A stretch of DNA of 64,000 nt, taken from contig JAPQWV010000629.1 of NCBI GenBank assembly GCA_027422505.1, forward strand, positions 248,001-312,000. Reading direction: 5' to 3'. A program made the position numbers and the translations under genes. The notes beneath the pieces were generated by a model. That model was not told the origin of the DNA and made no database searches. It was given only the letters and a program-made list of their open reading frames with translations. Origin of the DNA: Craterostigma plantagineum (taxonomy: Eukaryota; Streptophyta; Magnoliopsida; Lamiales; Linderniaceae). Of this stretch, positions 46,323 through 58,326 are shown one piece after another. How positions within the stretch are numbered: the stretch's first letter is position 1; each line of letters opens with the position of its first letter.

Positions 46323-49300
46323 AAAGAACACCAATAATCTGATCAACTGGATGTGCTCGAGTCAACTTATGCTCATGTGGTAGATCTGACGTAGATGCAT
46401 CAACCATTTGTGGACCGAGATTACCAAGAATTACAGGTTCATTACGTTGAGGTAATTCTGTTTCTTCATGAAGATTGGGCGATTCTGACGAGATATCCTC
46501 ATTGACTATGATGGGTTCTTCAGTGATCTGTGGTAATTGAGACGGGTAAGATGGGGACATTTGAAGAGCTTGGGACATCGGCCTCGTCGAGTTGGGGTTC
46601 CACTAAAGGTGTATCGTTAATAGTCTCTTGTCGATATACGGGCTCAAAGAGAGAGTCCAGTTCTTCCAACGCAAGTCTCAAAGCTTCTTCTGACGTTGAG
46701 TCCTTATTTGTTGCCATCTCTTGTTGGTTTTGTGCCAACACACCAGTGTATACGTATTCTGAACTGACGTGTGCAAGAGCCATGTCTGCCACTTCGTGGA
46801 AAGTGACGTTATAACTTTCTTTGATTGTGTGATTGGACTTGATGTAAAGTCGGTACGCCTTTGAAGTTGACGAATACCCAACAAATGTTGCTTCGAATGA
46901 TTTAGGGTCGAACTTAGCACGTTCCCTCTGTCGTTCGCCACAAAGCACTTGCACCCGAAGACCTTGACGAAGGAAATATTGGGTACTCTCTTGTTGATTA
47001 TTTCGTACGGAGTCTTATCGAAGAGCTTGTGAACCACCGTCCTGTTCTAAGTGAAGCAGGCAGTATTTACTGCTTCAGCCCAAAGGAAGTGTGGGAGGCC
47101 ACAATGAACCAACATCGTACGTGCGGCTTCCACTAGCGTTATATTCTTCCTTACAACGACACCGTTCTGTTGAGGCGTCTTTGCGGCTGAGAATTGCTGA
47201 CTAATCCCATGTTTATGATAGAAATCACTGAGGTACTTGTTTTTTAACACAGTGCCATTGTCTGTTCTGATGACTTGAATGGTTTGTTACAGAAAATTCT
47301 GAGTAGCGTTCACAAAATGATTATCAAGTACCCTGTCGCATCCTTAGTTCGAAGGAACTTTGTCCACGTGTAGCGAGAGTAGTCGTCAACGATAACTAGC
47401 ACGTACTTGCACCCACTAATGCTCTGTGTCTGCATGGGTCCACAAAGGTCCATATGTAGTAATTCCAAGGGACGTGAAGCAGAGGCAACTAGTTTTACGT
47501 GATGAGAAGCTCGCTTCATTTTTCCTAGTTGACACGCCGAACATTGATGCTCTTTATGTAGAATAATGATTGGTAGACCGTGAACCAACTTTTGAGTTGA
47601 TAGTCGTTGAAGAGCTTAATGTTTAGACGAGACACACGTTGATGCCATAAGTTGTTCCTCTGAATTGTAGTCTGGGAGATGAGGCAAACAGCAGTCACAG
47701 TCCGCACGGACGTCAGATTGATCGTGTAAAGATTAGATTTCTGAAGTCCTTGGAGGAGTTCTGTGTTCTGACTATCCAATATTCTGCGCCGGTCAGCATG
47801 AAAGACCACCTGGAATCTTTTGTCACAGAACTGGCCTATGCTGAACAAGTTGTGGCGGAGACCTTCGACGTAAGAGACATCCTTGATTGTCAGATTTTCT
47901 AGAATGATGTCCCCAAGTCCTAGAATGGGGGCTGAGTCGTTGTTCCCGAATTTGATTTTCCATTCGGTCGGTCTGCATAGTTGCTTAGCAGCTCTTGTAT
48001 TCCCGTCATGTGTGTGGAGCAACCAGAGTCAAGGTACCACACATGATAGATCTGCAAAAACAAATTTAAAGAGCTTTAGGTACCCACTTATAAATGGGTC
48101 TTCTCTTATTAGCAGATTTTAGTTTTGGTTCGGATGTAGTTCCTAAACTAGTGTTTGTAGGAGTTTTAACAACCCAAGTAACTCGGAAAGGAGTTGAGTT
48201 GGGTTTGCCTTTATAGACGGCATAGCCTTTTTGGCTTTTGTCTTTTTAGGCGGTGATTTAGGAACCCATTTGGGTTGATCCTTGCAGGGAAGATTAATTT
48301 CAGCTCGGACAAATGCGTTAGTAGGCTTGAGCGTGGAAAAGATCTTTTCATTGGATAGTCTCCCAAGGTGCTTTGGGTATTCGATCTTAACATGATACCT
48401 TAGATGAGAACAAGCATGAATAGCGTCATATGCTTTCTTTATGGCTGGATCTTGTCTCCTACGGGTCTTCCTAGAGGCATTTGTTTTAGAATGATTAATT
48501 TTTATGGCTGAAGTAGAGCCTGTTTTGAAATTGGTGTTTCTAAAGGTTGTAGGCTGAAGTGAGCATGTAAAAGCAATTGTTTGAACAGAGGAAACAACTC
48601 TTTTATTTTTACGAGTGTCTTTTATTTGTACAGAAGGAGATATTTTCTGAAAAGCATTCAAATCTACGGACTCCTTCTCTATTCTTAACCTAGACACTCC
48701 CGCCTTCGACCCTAATGCTCGCCCTACGCTCCCTGTAGACGTAAGCGAAACAGGTTAGATTTAGAGATTTTTAAAGTATTATTCTCAATTGTTAGATCTT
48801 TTGAAGGCGCTTTTTCTCTCTTCACACTTTCCAGAATGATATTTTCGATTGAGGGAGATGCGTGAGAAATAGCTTCTGGGATTGAGGAAGCTTTTTTTCC
48901 ATCTCTTTTAGGAATTTTTTCTTTTCAGCTTCAAAATTCTCCCTTTCTTTTTCAAAAGAAACTCTTAACCCTTCTATTTTCCTAACAATAGGGGGTATAT
49001 AGAGAGAATTTTCAGAATTGTGATATTGAGCTTCCGTAATTTTAGAATGATCTTCGGGAATTTGAACTGATTCAAGGCTCCAACCCTTGGGAACATTCCC
49101 AATGTCGTTGCTTTGATCCAGTTCGTCATAGCAAAGGGTAATTTCAGCCTTGGTTTTGGCTTTTCTCTTGCATTCCTCTAATTCATAAGTTTCCTTTTCC
49201 CCAGTGAAAGCCATGAGAGAGGTTAGTCTGAGACCCATGTATTTGATATCATATAGTTGTTTACAGTCAACTTTCTTCAAATGACATGGATTCTGAAAAC

Positions 49301-49904
49301 CTCCATACTTATAATAATATAACTCTAAGACCTTGGACTGATTTAAAAATATAGTCTGCTATGATTGTAACTTCTTCACTATAAAATCATCTAATTTTTT
49401 GATTTTAGCGTATAACTTCTTACGCTCTTCTCCTAATAGAGCAAAATTATTTTCTACCGTCAATTTGGTGGCTTCACAGGCATTGAGATTTTTCCTAAGT
49501 TCACAAACCTTAGTATTAGATCTATCTAATTCCGTTTCTAGGTTGGTGATCCTAGTAGTCGCTTCGGTTAACCTACAATTGTGGTTAGCTTTCTCATTTA
49601 GATTTCTAATCATTGTAGTTATTTTCTAGCCTATCTTCTAATTCTTTAATTTTTTGATAATGATGCTCTATTTGAGGTTTTGTAGTCACTCTAGAATGTA
49701 GGCTCTTAGAAAGTTCTTCTATTTTCGCACTAGAGCTCCTGAGTTCTGATTCGAGACTAATAATTTTCTCGTGAGATTTGACTAGTTTCTTCTCTACTTC
49801 CTTTACCCTTTTCTGCGCACGTTTCATGTTAGTGTATGCTAATTGACTAACATGGTCAATAATGTGGAAGGGGAAACTACCCTTGCGTGGATTCGTGAAC
49901 CGAG

Positions 49905-49928
49905 TTCGCGAAGTGTACACTTCGCGAA
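49905..49928. repeat. 24-bp perfect palindrome at a head-to-head copia junction
   Basis: Arms TTCGCGAAGTGT and ACACTTCGCGAA meet without a spacer. To the left the DNA is minus-strand copia (coiled-coil region); to the right it is plus-strand copia starting at WHQRASYLNF, so the palindrome marks the point of inversion. Confidence 0.9.
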
Positions 49929-49929
49929 G

Positions 49930-50538
49930 TGGCATCAAAGAGCGTCTTATCTTAATTTTAAAGATCTACAACGACTTTTGACCAAGAGGTTGTTTGACAA
50001 TCTACCAACAAATTTGACGGTGCAAGAGCATCAATGTTCGGCATGTCAACTAGGTTGGTTCACGGTCTACCATCAAGGTTGGTTCATGTCAAGCTAGTTG
50101 CCTCTACTTCACGTCCTCTGGAACTACTTCACATGACCTGTGGTCCGATGCAAAGACAAAGTATCAGCGGACGTAAGTACGTGCTAGTCATCGTCGACGA
50201 CTTTTCTCGCTACACATGGACGAAGTTCCTCCGAACTAAGGATGAGACCGGGGACTTGATTGTAAAGTTTGTGAACACGACTTAGAACCTACTGCAGCAA
50301 ACTATCCAATCATCCGAACAAACAATCGAACTGCGTTCAAGAACAAGTATCTCAGTGAATTTTATCAGAAACTTGGAACCAGTCATCAATTTTCAGCCTC
50401 AAAGACTCCTCAACAGAATGGGGTAGTCGAAAGGAAGAACATAACTCTAGTGGAAACCGTGCGTACGATGCCGATCCACTCCGGCCTCCCATACTTCCTT
50501 TGTGCTGAAGCAGTAAATACCTCCTGTTTCACTCAAAA
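49930..50538 (+). pseudogene. Copia-3: pre-integrase and integrase fragment (plus strand)
   Basis: Plus-strand frames encode WHQRASYLNFKDL, HQCSACQLG, the integrase core [20 protein letters not shown], and the region around [12 protein letters not shown] with frameshifts. It breaks off at NTSCFTQNR near 50538, where LINE sequence begins. The coding sequence resumes with RT at 63166. Confidence 0.85.
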
Positions 50539-50588
50539 TAGGTGGGGGCCAAGGGAAAGGCCGTCTTAGTGCGACCTACCAAGGTTGG
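50539..50588 (+). pseudogene. LINE fragment, left part, ending in target duplication GTTGG
   Basis: About 45 bp with a KGKAVLVRPTKVG reading continue in frame after the nested copia element at 62833. The last five bases (50584-50588) are the GTTGG duplication. Confidence 0.55.
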
Positions 50589-50888
50589 TGTTGGTCCCGA
50601 TTGCACCAAACAAGGAATCAAAGAGGGTGGGATGGGATGAAAAAGGAAGAGGTTCTCACCTTCAAGTGTGTGTAATGTGTGAAAAGTAGGGTTAGCCTTT
50701 TGATCTTTGATTACCTTCAAAATAGTGCTGGAAAAACCTTATATACCACATTAAACCTAGGTATATTAAGGCCCAAACACTAAAGATTAAGCTAATTACA
50801 ATCTAGTCCAAAGCCCAAGCTAAAAGGATAATTACAATAGATAACCCAAGACGTAAACTAATGACACAATCTATTAAATATCCTAACA
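50589..50888 (-). repeat. 3' LTR of Copia-2
   Basis: On the minus strand it begins TGTTAGGATATTTAATAG and ends GGACCAACA, 300 bp. The polypurine tract follows at 50889-50903. Confidence 0.95.
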
Positions 50889-51054
50889 ATCTCCCCCTTT
50901 GTGTCAATTGTTGGGAGTCTTGGATCTTGGCCGTAGTGATGGTGGATCAGCAAGTGTGTGTTTCGCGAAGGCCTAGCTTGAACTCGAAGGCGCGGAGATT
51001 CCTTCGAAGAACGATTCGATCAGCTATAGCGTTAATGAACTTCGCAAATTTGGA

Positions 51055-54000
51055 TCAGCAGTGTGGATCTTCTTCCGAAAGGATGCGGCAAATCCTCATG
51101 AGCTTGTCCTGAATGATGGTTAGTGTCCCATCCGAGAACTTTTCCACTTCGGAGCAGCGTAGTAGCCTCATCTTTCCCTTGTAGTTTGAGTAGGCGACCG
51201 CCGGATCATCTCCGTCGATCACATCACCCTCTCGATAGCCATCCGCATTCTTGAAAGATGGGCGAGTCAGGTTCACCTTCTTTAGGTTGTGCTCCACCGT
51301 CATCTGCAGATCGTGGGAGGCGTAGAATCTCACCTGTCGGAGCATGTGCCGCTTGAGAGCCACGTGACCCATAGTGACCGGTTCAGCCTGTACGAGATGT
51401 CCAGAACCTCTGGTGATGAGTCTGAACTGCTTCATGGATTCCAGCATGCTGTACAAATCACCCAAGCGCAGAAACTTGAGGTCTGCCTCGCTTACTTCAC
51501 TGCAACTCTCATCCTGTCTCATTATCGTGAACACTGGATAGTGGACACGTCCTTTCGACTCGCGGCGAATGGTAGTGACTTTGCAGATGGGAGCCCGATT
51601 CATCTCAAGCACGATGTTCTCCTCATCGGACAACGTTCGCTTTGTGCACTTGCAGCAAAGGAGACTCCATCGGTAGAGCTTCTTCTTCTCCTCGCTCCAA
51701 TTTTGGATATTCATCAGCTCGTATTCATCGAAGAGCGTGATGTCTGCTCGTTGCGCCGCCAGATCCTCTTCGTAATCTCTTCTTGGAATGGTGCGGTGAT
51801 CTTCTTGTTTTCCCACGGTGCTTCCGGCTTATCCGCAGTGGGTACATCCGGTTGAGCAGCAGGAGCCTCAGCTTGCTGCGCTTGAAAGCGTAAGATGTTC
51901 TCGAGCTTGGCGGGTTCAGCGTCGTACTCCTCCTCGTTCTCGTTGTCTGCAGTGTTGATCAGCGTAAGCGATGCTTCCTTTAGCAGACATCGAGCATTCT
52001 CCACTAATTTTCTGGCTGCTACTGCGTCGGTGGGTGTGTAAAGCCATTCATCGCTGAAGATGTAGGCTTCGATCTTGTTCTGCTCACAGTAGAAGTCCTC
52101 GGGAGCCATGTTGGGTCGGTATTGAGAGGGGTATGGCTGTGAAATGGCGAGGGTGTTGCATCGGAGAAGGTTGAGGTGATGGTTGTGGTGGAGATTTTGG
52201 GGGCTCGGTTGAGGTGATGGTTTTGGTGAGGATGATTTGGGTGTCGGGTGGCGTAGATGTGGTGGTGGCCTCTAATGTCGATGTGACAGTTAGAGGTTCC
52301 GAAAAGGTGGGTGGAGAAGGTACGGTGGTGGTCTCTAACGTCGATGTGACGATTAGAGTTTCGGAGACGGTTACAATAGGTGGTGGTGAGGGTGACTTGG
52401 CTAGTGACTCGGGGTTAATAGGATGGGATTTTTGGCTGGTGGGGTGTGAGGTTTCTGTCGCGGAGGGGGAAGGTGGCATCGATTGCACAAGTCGTTGAGA
52501 TTGGCCTTGCTGCCTATTCTCCCCCTCGCGTCGATCATGATCATCGTCTTGATCGTCGCGTATGATCCCGCTAGACTCGCCTTGAGCGCGGCAAGTCATT
52601 GGCTGAGTCATGATGGCCTTCATTTGGCCTCATCGTCGAGTTCCGTCATTGATACGAGTCGGGCTCGGAGGATGTAGAAGAGCTCCTTTGCGGAAATAGA
52701 GGAGAGAACAGCTTCGACGTCCACATGTTGCGTTGGTGGTGGCATCTCCGGGGCCACACCTTTGCCATTGTCGCGGGTGGACGTCTCGAGACCCGCATAG
52801 ACTTTATCTAGGATGGATGCCTCAAGAGTCTTTGCAAACTCTTGAAGGCGAGTCTCTAGCGCGGTCTCGGTGACGAAATGGGGTAAGTCTAACAAGTTGG
52901 AGTCACGAAGAATTCCAACTGACACCGAGTCGGAAAAGAGAGTCGATCGGCCACCCGTTTGCACCGGACGAGAAAAGACGGGGTCACTAAGACTTCCCGT
53001 TGGCATCATTAATGAGACAGACTCAAACGATTGATGGCCTAGGCTCACAGTTGTGTTGATGTTGGTCGTGCTAGGTCTTCTGCTCTTAGTCACAGGGATA
53101 TCACCCAGCGTTCTGACAGAATCACGAAGACTCTGTTGTGCAGTAAAAAGTGTATGTGTCCTAGAATCATATGAAATTATAGTGAGTGATGGCACTATAC
53201 TTGATGTGATTGAAGGATGCAGTCTGAGGCGGAGGACTGCTTGTTTCAACATCGACTATCTCCAAGTGGGATGTCGATGGCATACGTAGTTCCTCGTGGA
53301 ATGAAGTATCTTCCTGTAGAGAGGAAGATAAGTGGATTGGTGTTGTTGTTTGCGTGGTTGAGCCATGTGCCACGTCTTCTACTCGGGAGGTGAACACATC
53401 ACCCCCTGCACCTATGGTTTGGGCCCGGCTTGTTTGTGACTGAGGAGGTCGATTATTTTTCTGTTTTGATCGACGCTCCGTGGTGCAGCTTACGTCTTCC
53501 TCGCCCGACCGTTGTTTTGGTACGCGGGTGGAAGAGGATGCGGCGCGACTCGATGACCTTTTAGTAGTGGAGGTGTGGTTTTGGCTAGTCCCGGGGTTAG
53601 GAGCAGCGGGGTTGGTCTGCTCCGTAGGGACAATGTGTAGGGGACTCTCGCGATATGAAGCGGTGGAAGCACGATATTCTCGAACGTACGGATTGGTCGG
53701 GTTGGCAAAAGCAAGTACTTCGTCCGGGATGATCATAGCGTGTCGATCTTTCACCGTAGTGTTATTCTTGGCGAACTTCTCGACAACGGGAATCACGAAA
53801 TGTTCACTCGCTGGGCAGATGCGGATGCGGGTGGAGAACAAGTGGAAGTGTTTGATGAGCACTGGGAGCCATCGCATGTAAGGTACGAAGTGGTTCTTGA
53901 CGTCCTTGGTGATTTCCCGATCGCGACGTTGAATCATGGAGACAAGATCTATCCAGATGATCTCAGTGTAGCTGTACTTGCGGTTGTGTGTGATGCCGGT

Positions 54001-54752
54001 TAGGATGGTAAGAATTTGGTGGTTCCCGCAGTCCTGGCCACCATGTTTACCTGACATGCATTTGTTCAGTAGGAGGTACAGAGTCCGCCAGGGTGAGGTA
54101 GGTTGCGTGTGGTGACTTCGCTGAGAACGAGTGGGCCTTTCTTCTTCTTGTTTTCAGGTTGATAGCCCAATCTGTCGATGTCCTCGATTTGTTGTCGTGC
54201 GTTGGAAGTGGTTCGTAAGGTGAGTAGACACTTCGTTGAAGTACTTCTTGAACAATCTTGCGAGTGAGGACTACGGTTTCTTGATCGATTTCGGCGGACA
54301 TTGCTGAAGCGAGGTAGTGTGGTCTAGCAATCTGCAATGTGTGCCAGAACTGCTGGAGATAGACTTGGGCTTCTGGCTCGCCATGAGTGAGGGCGTGTCG
54401 GAGGGGATGCCCTTTGAGGATCTCTATGATGATGGGGCATTGCACCTAAAGTTGTCTAAGTCCACCATGTGTTGTTTGGTATCAAGGCAGCCCATCGACT
54501 TGTTGGGAAGACCTGCTCGATCGGTGGAGCAAATGTCAGCGTATTGAGCTCGATGCGAGCGACGTCCCTTTGGATTGCCGCAGCCTCAAGTGCTTCAAGT
54601 GCTTCTCGATTTGTGTTGGTCATATCTGTGCTCGACAGTAATTGTAGCATGATTAGTACGGCCTTTTGGAATAAAGTTGTTAAAATTGAATGATGGTCAT
54701 GTGATGGCGAGTTTCGACAATTTTCGGAAATGAAACGAAATTTTTCCAACAC
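51055..54752 (-). pseudogene. Extra coding region downstream of pol in Copia-2 (third ORF)
   Basis: Seven open segments in changing frames follow one another on the minus strand (54752-54456, 54445-54047, 54057-53167, 53252-52620, 52623-52084, 52109-51714, 51816-51055), so the present copy has frameshifts or unrecognised introns. It begins with an Ala/Glu-rich helix, then CPIIIEILKGHPLRHALTHG and VYLQQFWHTLQIARPHYLAS, then YTEIIWIDLV and VPYMRWLPVLIKHFHLFST, then a long Pro/Ser/Thr-rich tract with TVTSTLE repeats (52500-52200), and a charged C-terminal domain with Cys pairs (LCCKCTKRTLSDEE). Similar QQFWHT-type proteins accompany copia pol in other eudicots as far as I know. The role is unknown; env-like is one suggestion for such third ORFs, but no signal peptide or membrane segment is clear here. 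Confidence 0.6.
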
Positions 54753-55039
54753 TTAGAAAATTTTCAGAAGTAAAGTGTTCATGTCATATGAGAAAATTTT
54801 GGTACATGAGAAAAATTTTGTAGCGGAGAGAAAATTTTCGCATGTAGTGTAAAATTTCGCAAGTTATAACACATAGGCAAGTTGAGGAAATCTACAAGTG
54901 AGCAGTCTGATTTACGCATGTAGAGAAATTTTCTAAGTTGTCCAAAAATTTCGCAGTTAAAACATTGTCTCAGGTAGAGAAATTTTCCAAGCTAGCATAA
55001 ATTTCGCATGTTTTGAATTTTCACAAGTGGTTTGAAAGT
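54753..55039 (-). repeat. AAATTTTCGCA/TTCTC motif spacer after pol
   Basis: About 290 bp with repeated GAGAAAATTTTC and AAATTTCGCA words, like those in the Copia-2 leader (61130-62090). It replaces the C-terminal part of RNase H. Confidence 0.7.
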
Positions 55040-56287
55040 TTCGCGGGGTGAGAGAAAAGAATCTCGTAGTTGGGTTCTCATCCACAAACGCTGTGAACAA
55101 CAACTAGCGGCGGCGACATATTCTGCCTCCGTCGACGAAGTTCAGACACAGTTTTGTTTTCGAGAAGACCAACTCACGAGTTTACCGCTCAAGAAGTGTG
55201 CAGCTCCAGAGGTGCTTTTCCGATCCATCTTGCATCCTGCGTAATCCGAGTCAGAGAATCCAACCAGTTTGAAGTCAGATTGAGTGCGGTACCACAAACC
55301 CAGATTGGGTGTTCCTTTGAGATAGCGGAGAATCCTTTTGACGGCAGTGAAATGGGATTCCTTAGGTGTAGCCTGAAAAAGAGCGCTGATTCCTGTCGAG
55401 AGAACGATATCCGGTCGACTAGCAGTGAGGTACAGAAGAGAGCCTATTATCCCACGATAGATGGTTTGGTCGACGGGAGCACCAAATGGATCCGTGTCGG
55501 GTCGACCAGAGGGAGACATAGGTGTAGCGGGAGTCTTAGCATCTTTCATTCCATATTTCTCGAGGATGTCATGGATGTATTTGGATTGGTTGATGAAGAT
55601 TCCGTCGGGGAGTTGCTTTACTTGAAGACCAAGAAAGAAGTTTAGCTCGCCCATCATACTCATTTCGAATTTCTCCTTCATCAATTCTGCGAATTCTTCA
55701 CACAGTTATGGTTCAGTCGATCCAAAAATGATGTCATCGACATAAATCTGTACAATCATGATGTCCGGGCCATTCCGCTTGGTGAATAGAGTTGTATCCA
55801 GAGATCCTTTCTTGAATCCTGACTTAACGAGGAAGTCTGAAAGGACGTCATACCAAGCTCGGGCAGCCTGTTTCAGTCCGAAGAGAGCCTTGTAGAGTCG
55901 ATATACGTGATGAGGAAACTCTTCGCTCAAGAACCCTTCAGGTTGATCAACTTACAATTCTTCTTTGAGAAATCCATTCAGAAACGCAGTCTTCACGTCC
56001 ATTTGGTAGACTTTGAAGTTCTTGTGAGCAGCAAAGGCAAGAAAGATCCGTATCGCTTCGATCCTGGCAACGAGGGCGAAGCTTTCATTGTAGTCGATGC
56101 CTTCTTATTGGTTGTACCCTTTAGCCACAAGTCTTGCTTTACTGCGAATGACAACACCGTCTTCATCCTTTTTGTTCTTGAAGATCCACTTCGTGCCGAC
56201 AATGGATCTGTTGCGAGGGCGTGGTACGAGTTCCCAAACTTGTAGACGTTCGAATGATTTATTTCCTCCTGCATTGCAATCAGCCAA
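55040..56287 (-). pseudogene. Copia-2 reverse transcriptase and truncated RNase H
   Basis: Minus-strand reading gives [54 protein letters not shown], the catalytic [26 protein letters not shown], and RNase H SDSDYAGCKMDRKSTSGA and TEAEYVAAASCCSQ. In-frame stops lie at 56105-56107 (after GYNQ), 55952-55954, 55706-55708 and near 55142. RNase H ends abruptly soon after TEAEYVAAA near 55040; the last part with the CD/DIRYH motifs present in Copia-1 is absent. Confidence 0.9.
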
Positions 56288-57738
56288 TCAGGATCGTTGA
56301 GAGCTTCAGCTACTCGAGATGGTTCGGCTTGACTGAGATAGCAAGCGAACAAACTTTCATTCATTGTAGCTGAGCGCGTCGAAACACCGGATGTGGGATC
56401 CCCAATAATCTGATCTGCAGGATGAGAGCGAGCCCAATGTGGTACATTAGTCTGTGAAGAGCTAGGCGCATTTGTGTCGATTGGAGGCTCGTTAGATTGG
56501 GGTCCGATGTCTGAGGATGAGATCTCAACTGTAGTAGATTGAGAGGGTTCGGCGTCAGGATCAGCAATGTTCCCAGGGTTGGGTAAAATGTCTTCGTTGA
56601 GATTGAGATCATCCAAGTTTGGAGGGACGACATCATTGCCGATATCCGGTGGTGTAGGTGGGGTGGTTGCAGCGGAAGGTTGAGTGGTGGTGACGGGTGT
56701 CTTGGGGACTGAATAGAAGTACTCGAAAAGCAGATCGAGATCCAGTTCGCCAGAGTTGCCTTCAGATGAGGAAGTTCCCGTCGATGAAAGTTGACCTTTT
56801 GTCAACGACTGTAGAAGACCTGGTTCTGGTCTGATATGAGCAGAAGCCATGTGGTCGCCTTCATTTTCATCGAAGGTGACGTTTGTGCTCTCTATGACTG
56901 ATCGTTTCTCCTTAAGATAGACTCTGTATGCCTTCGAGTTCAGAGAATATCCAACAAAGATGCCTTCAGGTGCTTTAGGATCGAGCTTCCCAAGATGTTG
57001 GAGATCATTGGCAACCAAACATCGGCAACCGAAGACCTTTAGATAAGATATATCCGGGATACGACGGTTATTCAGCATCTCATATGGTGGGCGGTTGAAT
57101 CTCTTGTGGATAGAAGCACGGTTCTGCGTGTAGCAAGCCGTTTGAATAGCTTCGCCCCAAAGAGAGTGAGGAAGGCCGGACTGGATGAGGAGAGTCCTAA
57201 CAGCTTCAACTAGGGTCCTATTCTTACGCTCGACGACACCATTTTGTTCCGGTGTCTTCACAGCTGAGAACTGCTGGGTGATGCCCTGAGTGGCATAGAA
57301 ATCACTGAGCTTCTTGTTCTTAAACTCAGTTCCGTTGTCAGTTCTGATAATCCGAACCTTCTGTTGATTAAGAGTTTGGGACGTAACAACAAACTCGATG
57401 ATTAAATCAGGAACTTCATCCTTTGTGCGAACGAGTTTCGTCCATGTATAGCGTGAGAAGTCGTCGACAATCACAAGAATATACCGTCTTCCTCCGAATG
57501 TAGGCGTAGGCATTGGGCCACATAGATCCATGTGTAAGAGCTCAAAGATGAGCTTAGAGGACGGTGTTTCCTTGGAGATGTGAGACGATCGCTTCATCTT
57601 CTCCAATTCACAGGCAGAGCAGAGGTGTTCCTTATGATATGACAGTTGGGGTAGACCGTTGACGAGTTTATTCTGACGTAGTTTGTTGATAGTCTTGAAA
57701 TTGAGGTGTGAAAGACGCCGGTGCCATAGATCGTTCAA
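55993..57738 (-). CDS. Copia-2 integrase region (open segment of pol)
   Basis: An open reading frame of 581 codons encodes the pre-integrase HHCC finger ([11 protein letters not shown] to LCSACELEK, residues about 4-47) and the integrase core with D71 (HMDLCGPM), D134 (RTDNGTEF) and E170 ([12 protein letters not shown]), a D-D-35-E spacing typical of integrases. [12 protein letters not shown], the KVFGCRCLV stretch and an acidic Pro/Ser/Thr-rich hinge follow to about residue 480. The end runs out of the pol frame, which continues in the overlapping RT segment. It would insert element DNA into chromosomes; because pol is broken elsewhere, this copy is probably not expressed as a working protein. 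Confidence 0.85.
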   Translation of the reverse strand: MNDLWHRRLSHLNFKTINKLRQNKLVNGLPQLSYHKEHLCSACELEKMKRSSHISKETPSSKLIFELLHMDLCGPMPTPTFGGRRYILVIVDDFSRYTWTKLVRTKDEVPDLIIEFVVTSQTLNQQKVRIIRTDNGTEFKNKKLSDFYATQGITQQFSAVKTPEQNGVVERKNRTLVEAVRTLLIQSGLPHSLWGEAIQTACYTQNRASIHKRFNRPPYEMLNNRRIPDISYLKVFGCRCLVANDLQHLGKLDPKAPEGIFVGYSLNSKAYRVYLKEKRSVIESTNVTFDENEGDHMASAHIRPEPGLLQSLTKGQLSSTGTSSSEGNSGELDLDLLFEYFYSVPKTPVTTTQPSAATTPPTPPDIGNDVVPPNLDDLNLNEDILPNPGNIADPDAEPSQSTTVEISSSDIGPQSNEPPIDTNAPSSSQTNVPHWARSHPADQIIGDPTSGVSTRSATMNESLFACYLSQAEPSRVAEALNDPDWLIAMQEEINHSNVYKFGNSYHALATDPLSARSGSSRTKRMKTVLSFAVKQDLWLKGTTNKKASTTMKASPSLPGSKRYGSFLPLLLTRTSKSTKWT

Positions 57739-58127
57739 CTTGGGTGCAGCATGAGAGAGAAGGCAAATTTGTCGAGAGGTCGTAATATTGAGTACGTAGA
57801 GGTGAGACGTGCGCGTTCCAGAAAGAAGAGGTAGTCCCGAGGCATCGATAATGCTGCAGACGTCAGATTCGAAGAGAACCTTCTATCTTTTGTCGCAGAA
57901 ACGACCAATGCTGAAGAATTGTAGCTCAAACCCTCGACATAAGAGATGCCCTTAATCGTCAGTTTGTCATGGACGCGATCACCAGTTCCGAGAATTGGCG
58001 CTATTTCACTGTTTCCGAAGGAGACCCTTGCGAGATAGCGCTCCGAGAAGTTGCTCAACATCTCCTTATTCCCCGTCATGTGTGTGGAGCAACCCGAGTC
58101 TAGATACCACACATGACAGACCTGCAA
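57735..58127 (-). pseudogene. Copia-2 protease region
   Basis: WYLDSGCSTHMTGNKEML contains the copia aspartic protease signature (DSG at about residues 11-13), followed by SFGNSEIAPILGTGD and ISYVEGLSYN. The frame is lost before the integrase segment, so at least one frameshift separates them. Confidence 0.85.
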
Positions 58128-58326
58128 TCATCAGCAAACGTTGGGTCCCCGTTTACGGACGGGACCTTCTTGTGATACAAGTAAAATTTTCATGCGCTTA
58201 ATGGGAAATGTGGGGTTTAAATCAGATTGTGTTGGAGTAAATTTCCCTTTGTGATTTGTTTGAAGAGGCGGGATTATGGTTTTTCTAACCCATATTTGCC
58301 TAACTTGTGCTTGAATGTACAGTGCC

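Larger units (their letters stand above)
44587..49938 (-). pseudogene. Copia-1: decayed Ty1/copia gag-pol
   Basis: Read from high to low coordinates: a coiled-coil region (49938-48822, heptads such as EVEKKLVKSHEKIISLESEL), a basic linker (48697-48143), protease/pre-integrase remnants (48022-47525, WKIKFGNNDSAPILGLGD), integrase (47588-47047, HMDLCGPM and AAKTPQQNG), a hinge (46954-46303), reverse transcriptase (about 45960-45420, [15 protein letters not shown] and [10 protein letters not shown]) and RNase H to a stop at 44587 (YSDSQSAIAI, KHIDIRYHCI, QLADISTKALDEK). Many stops and frameshifts are seen. The gag core and zinc knuckle are missing, and no LTR is seen at either end. An Athila-like LTR piece interrupts the hinge/RT boundary at 45980-46320. 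Confidence 0.9.
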
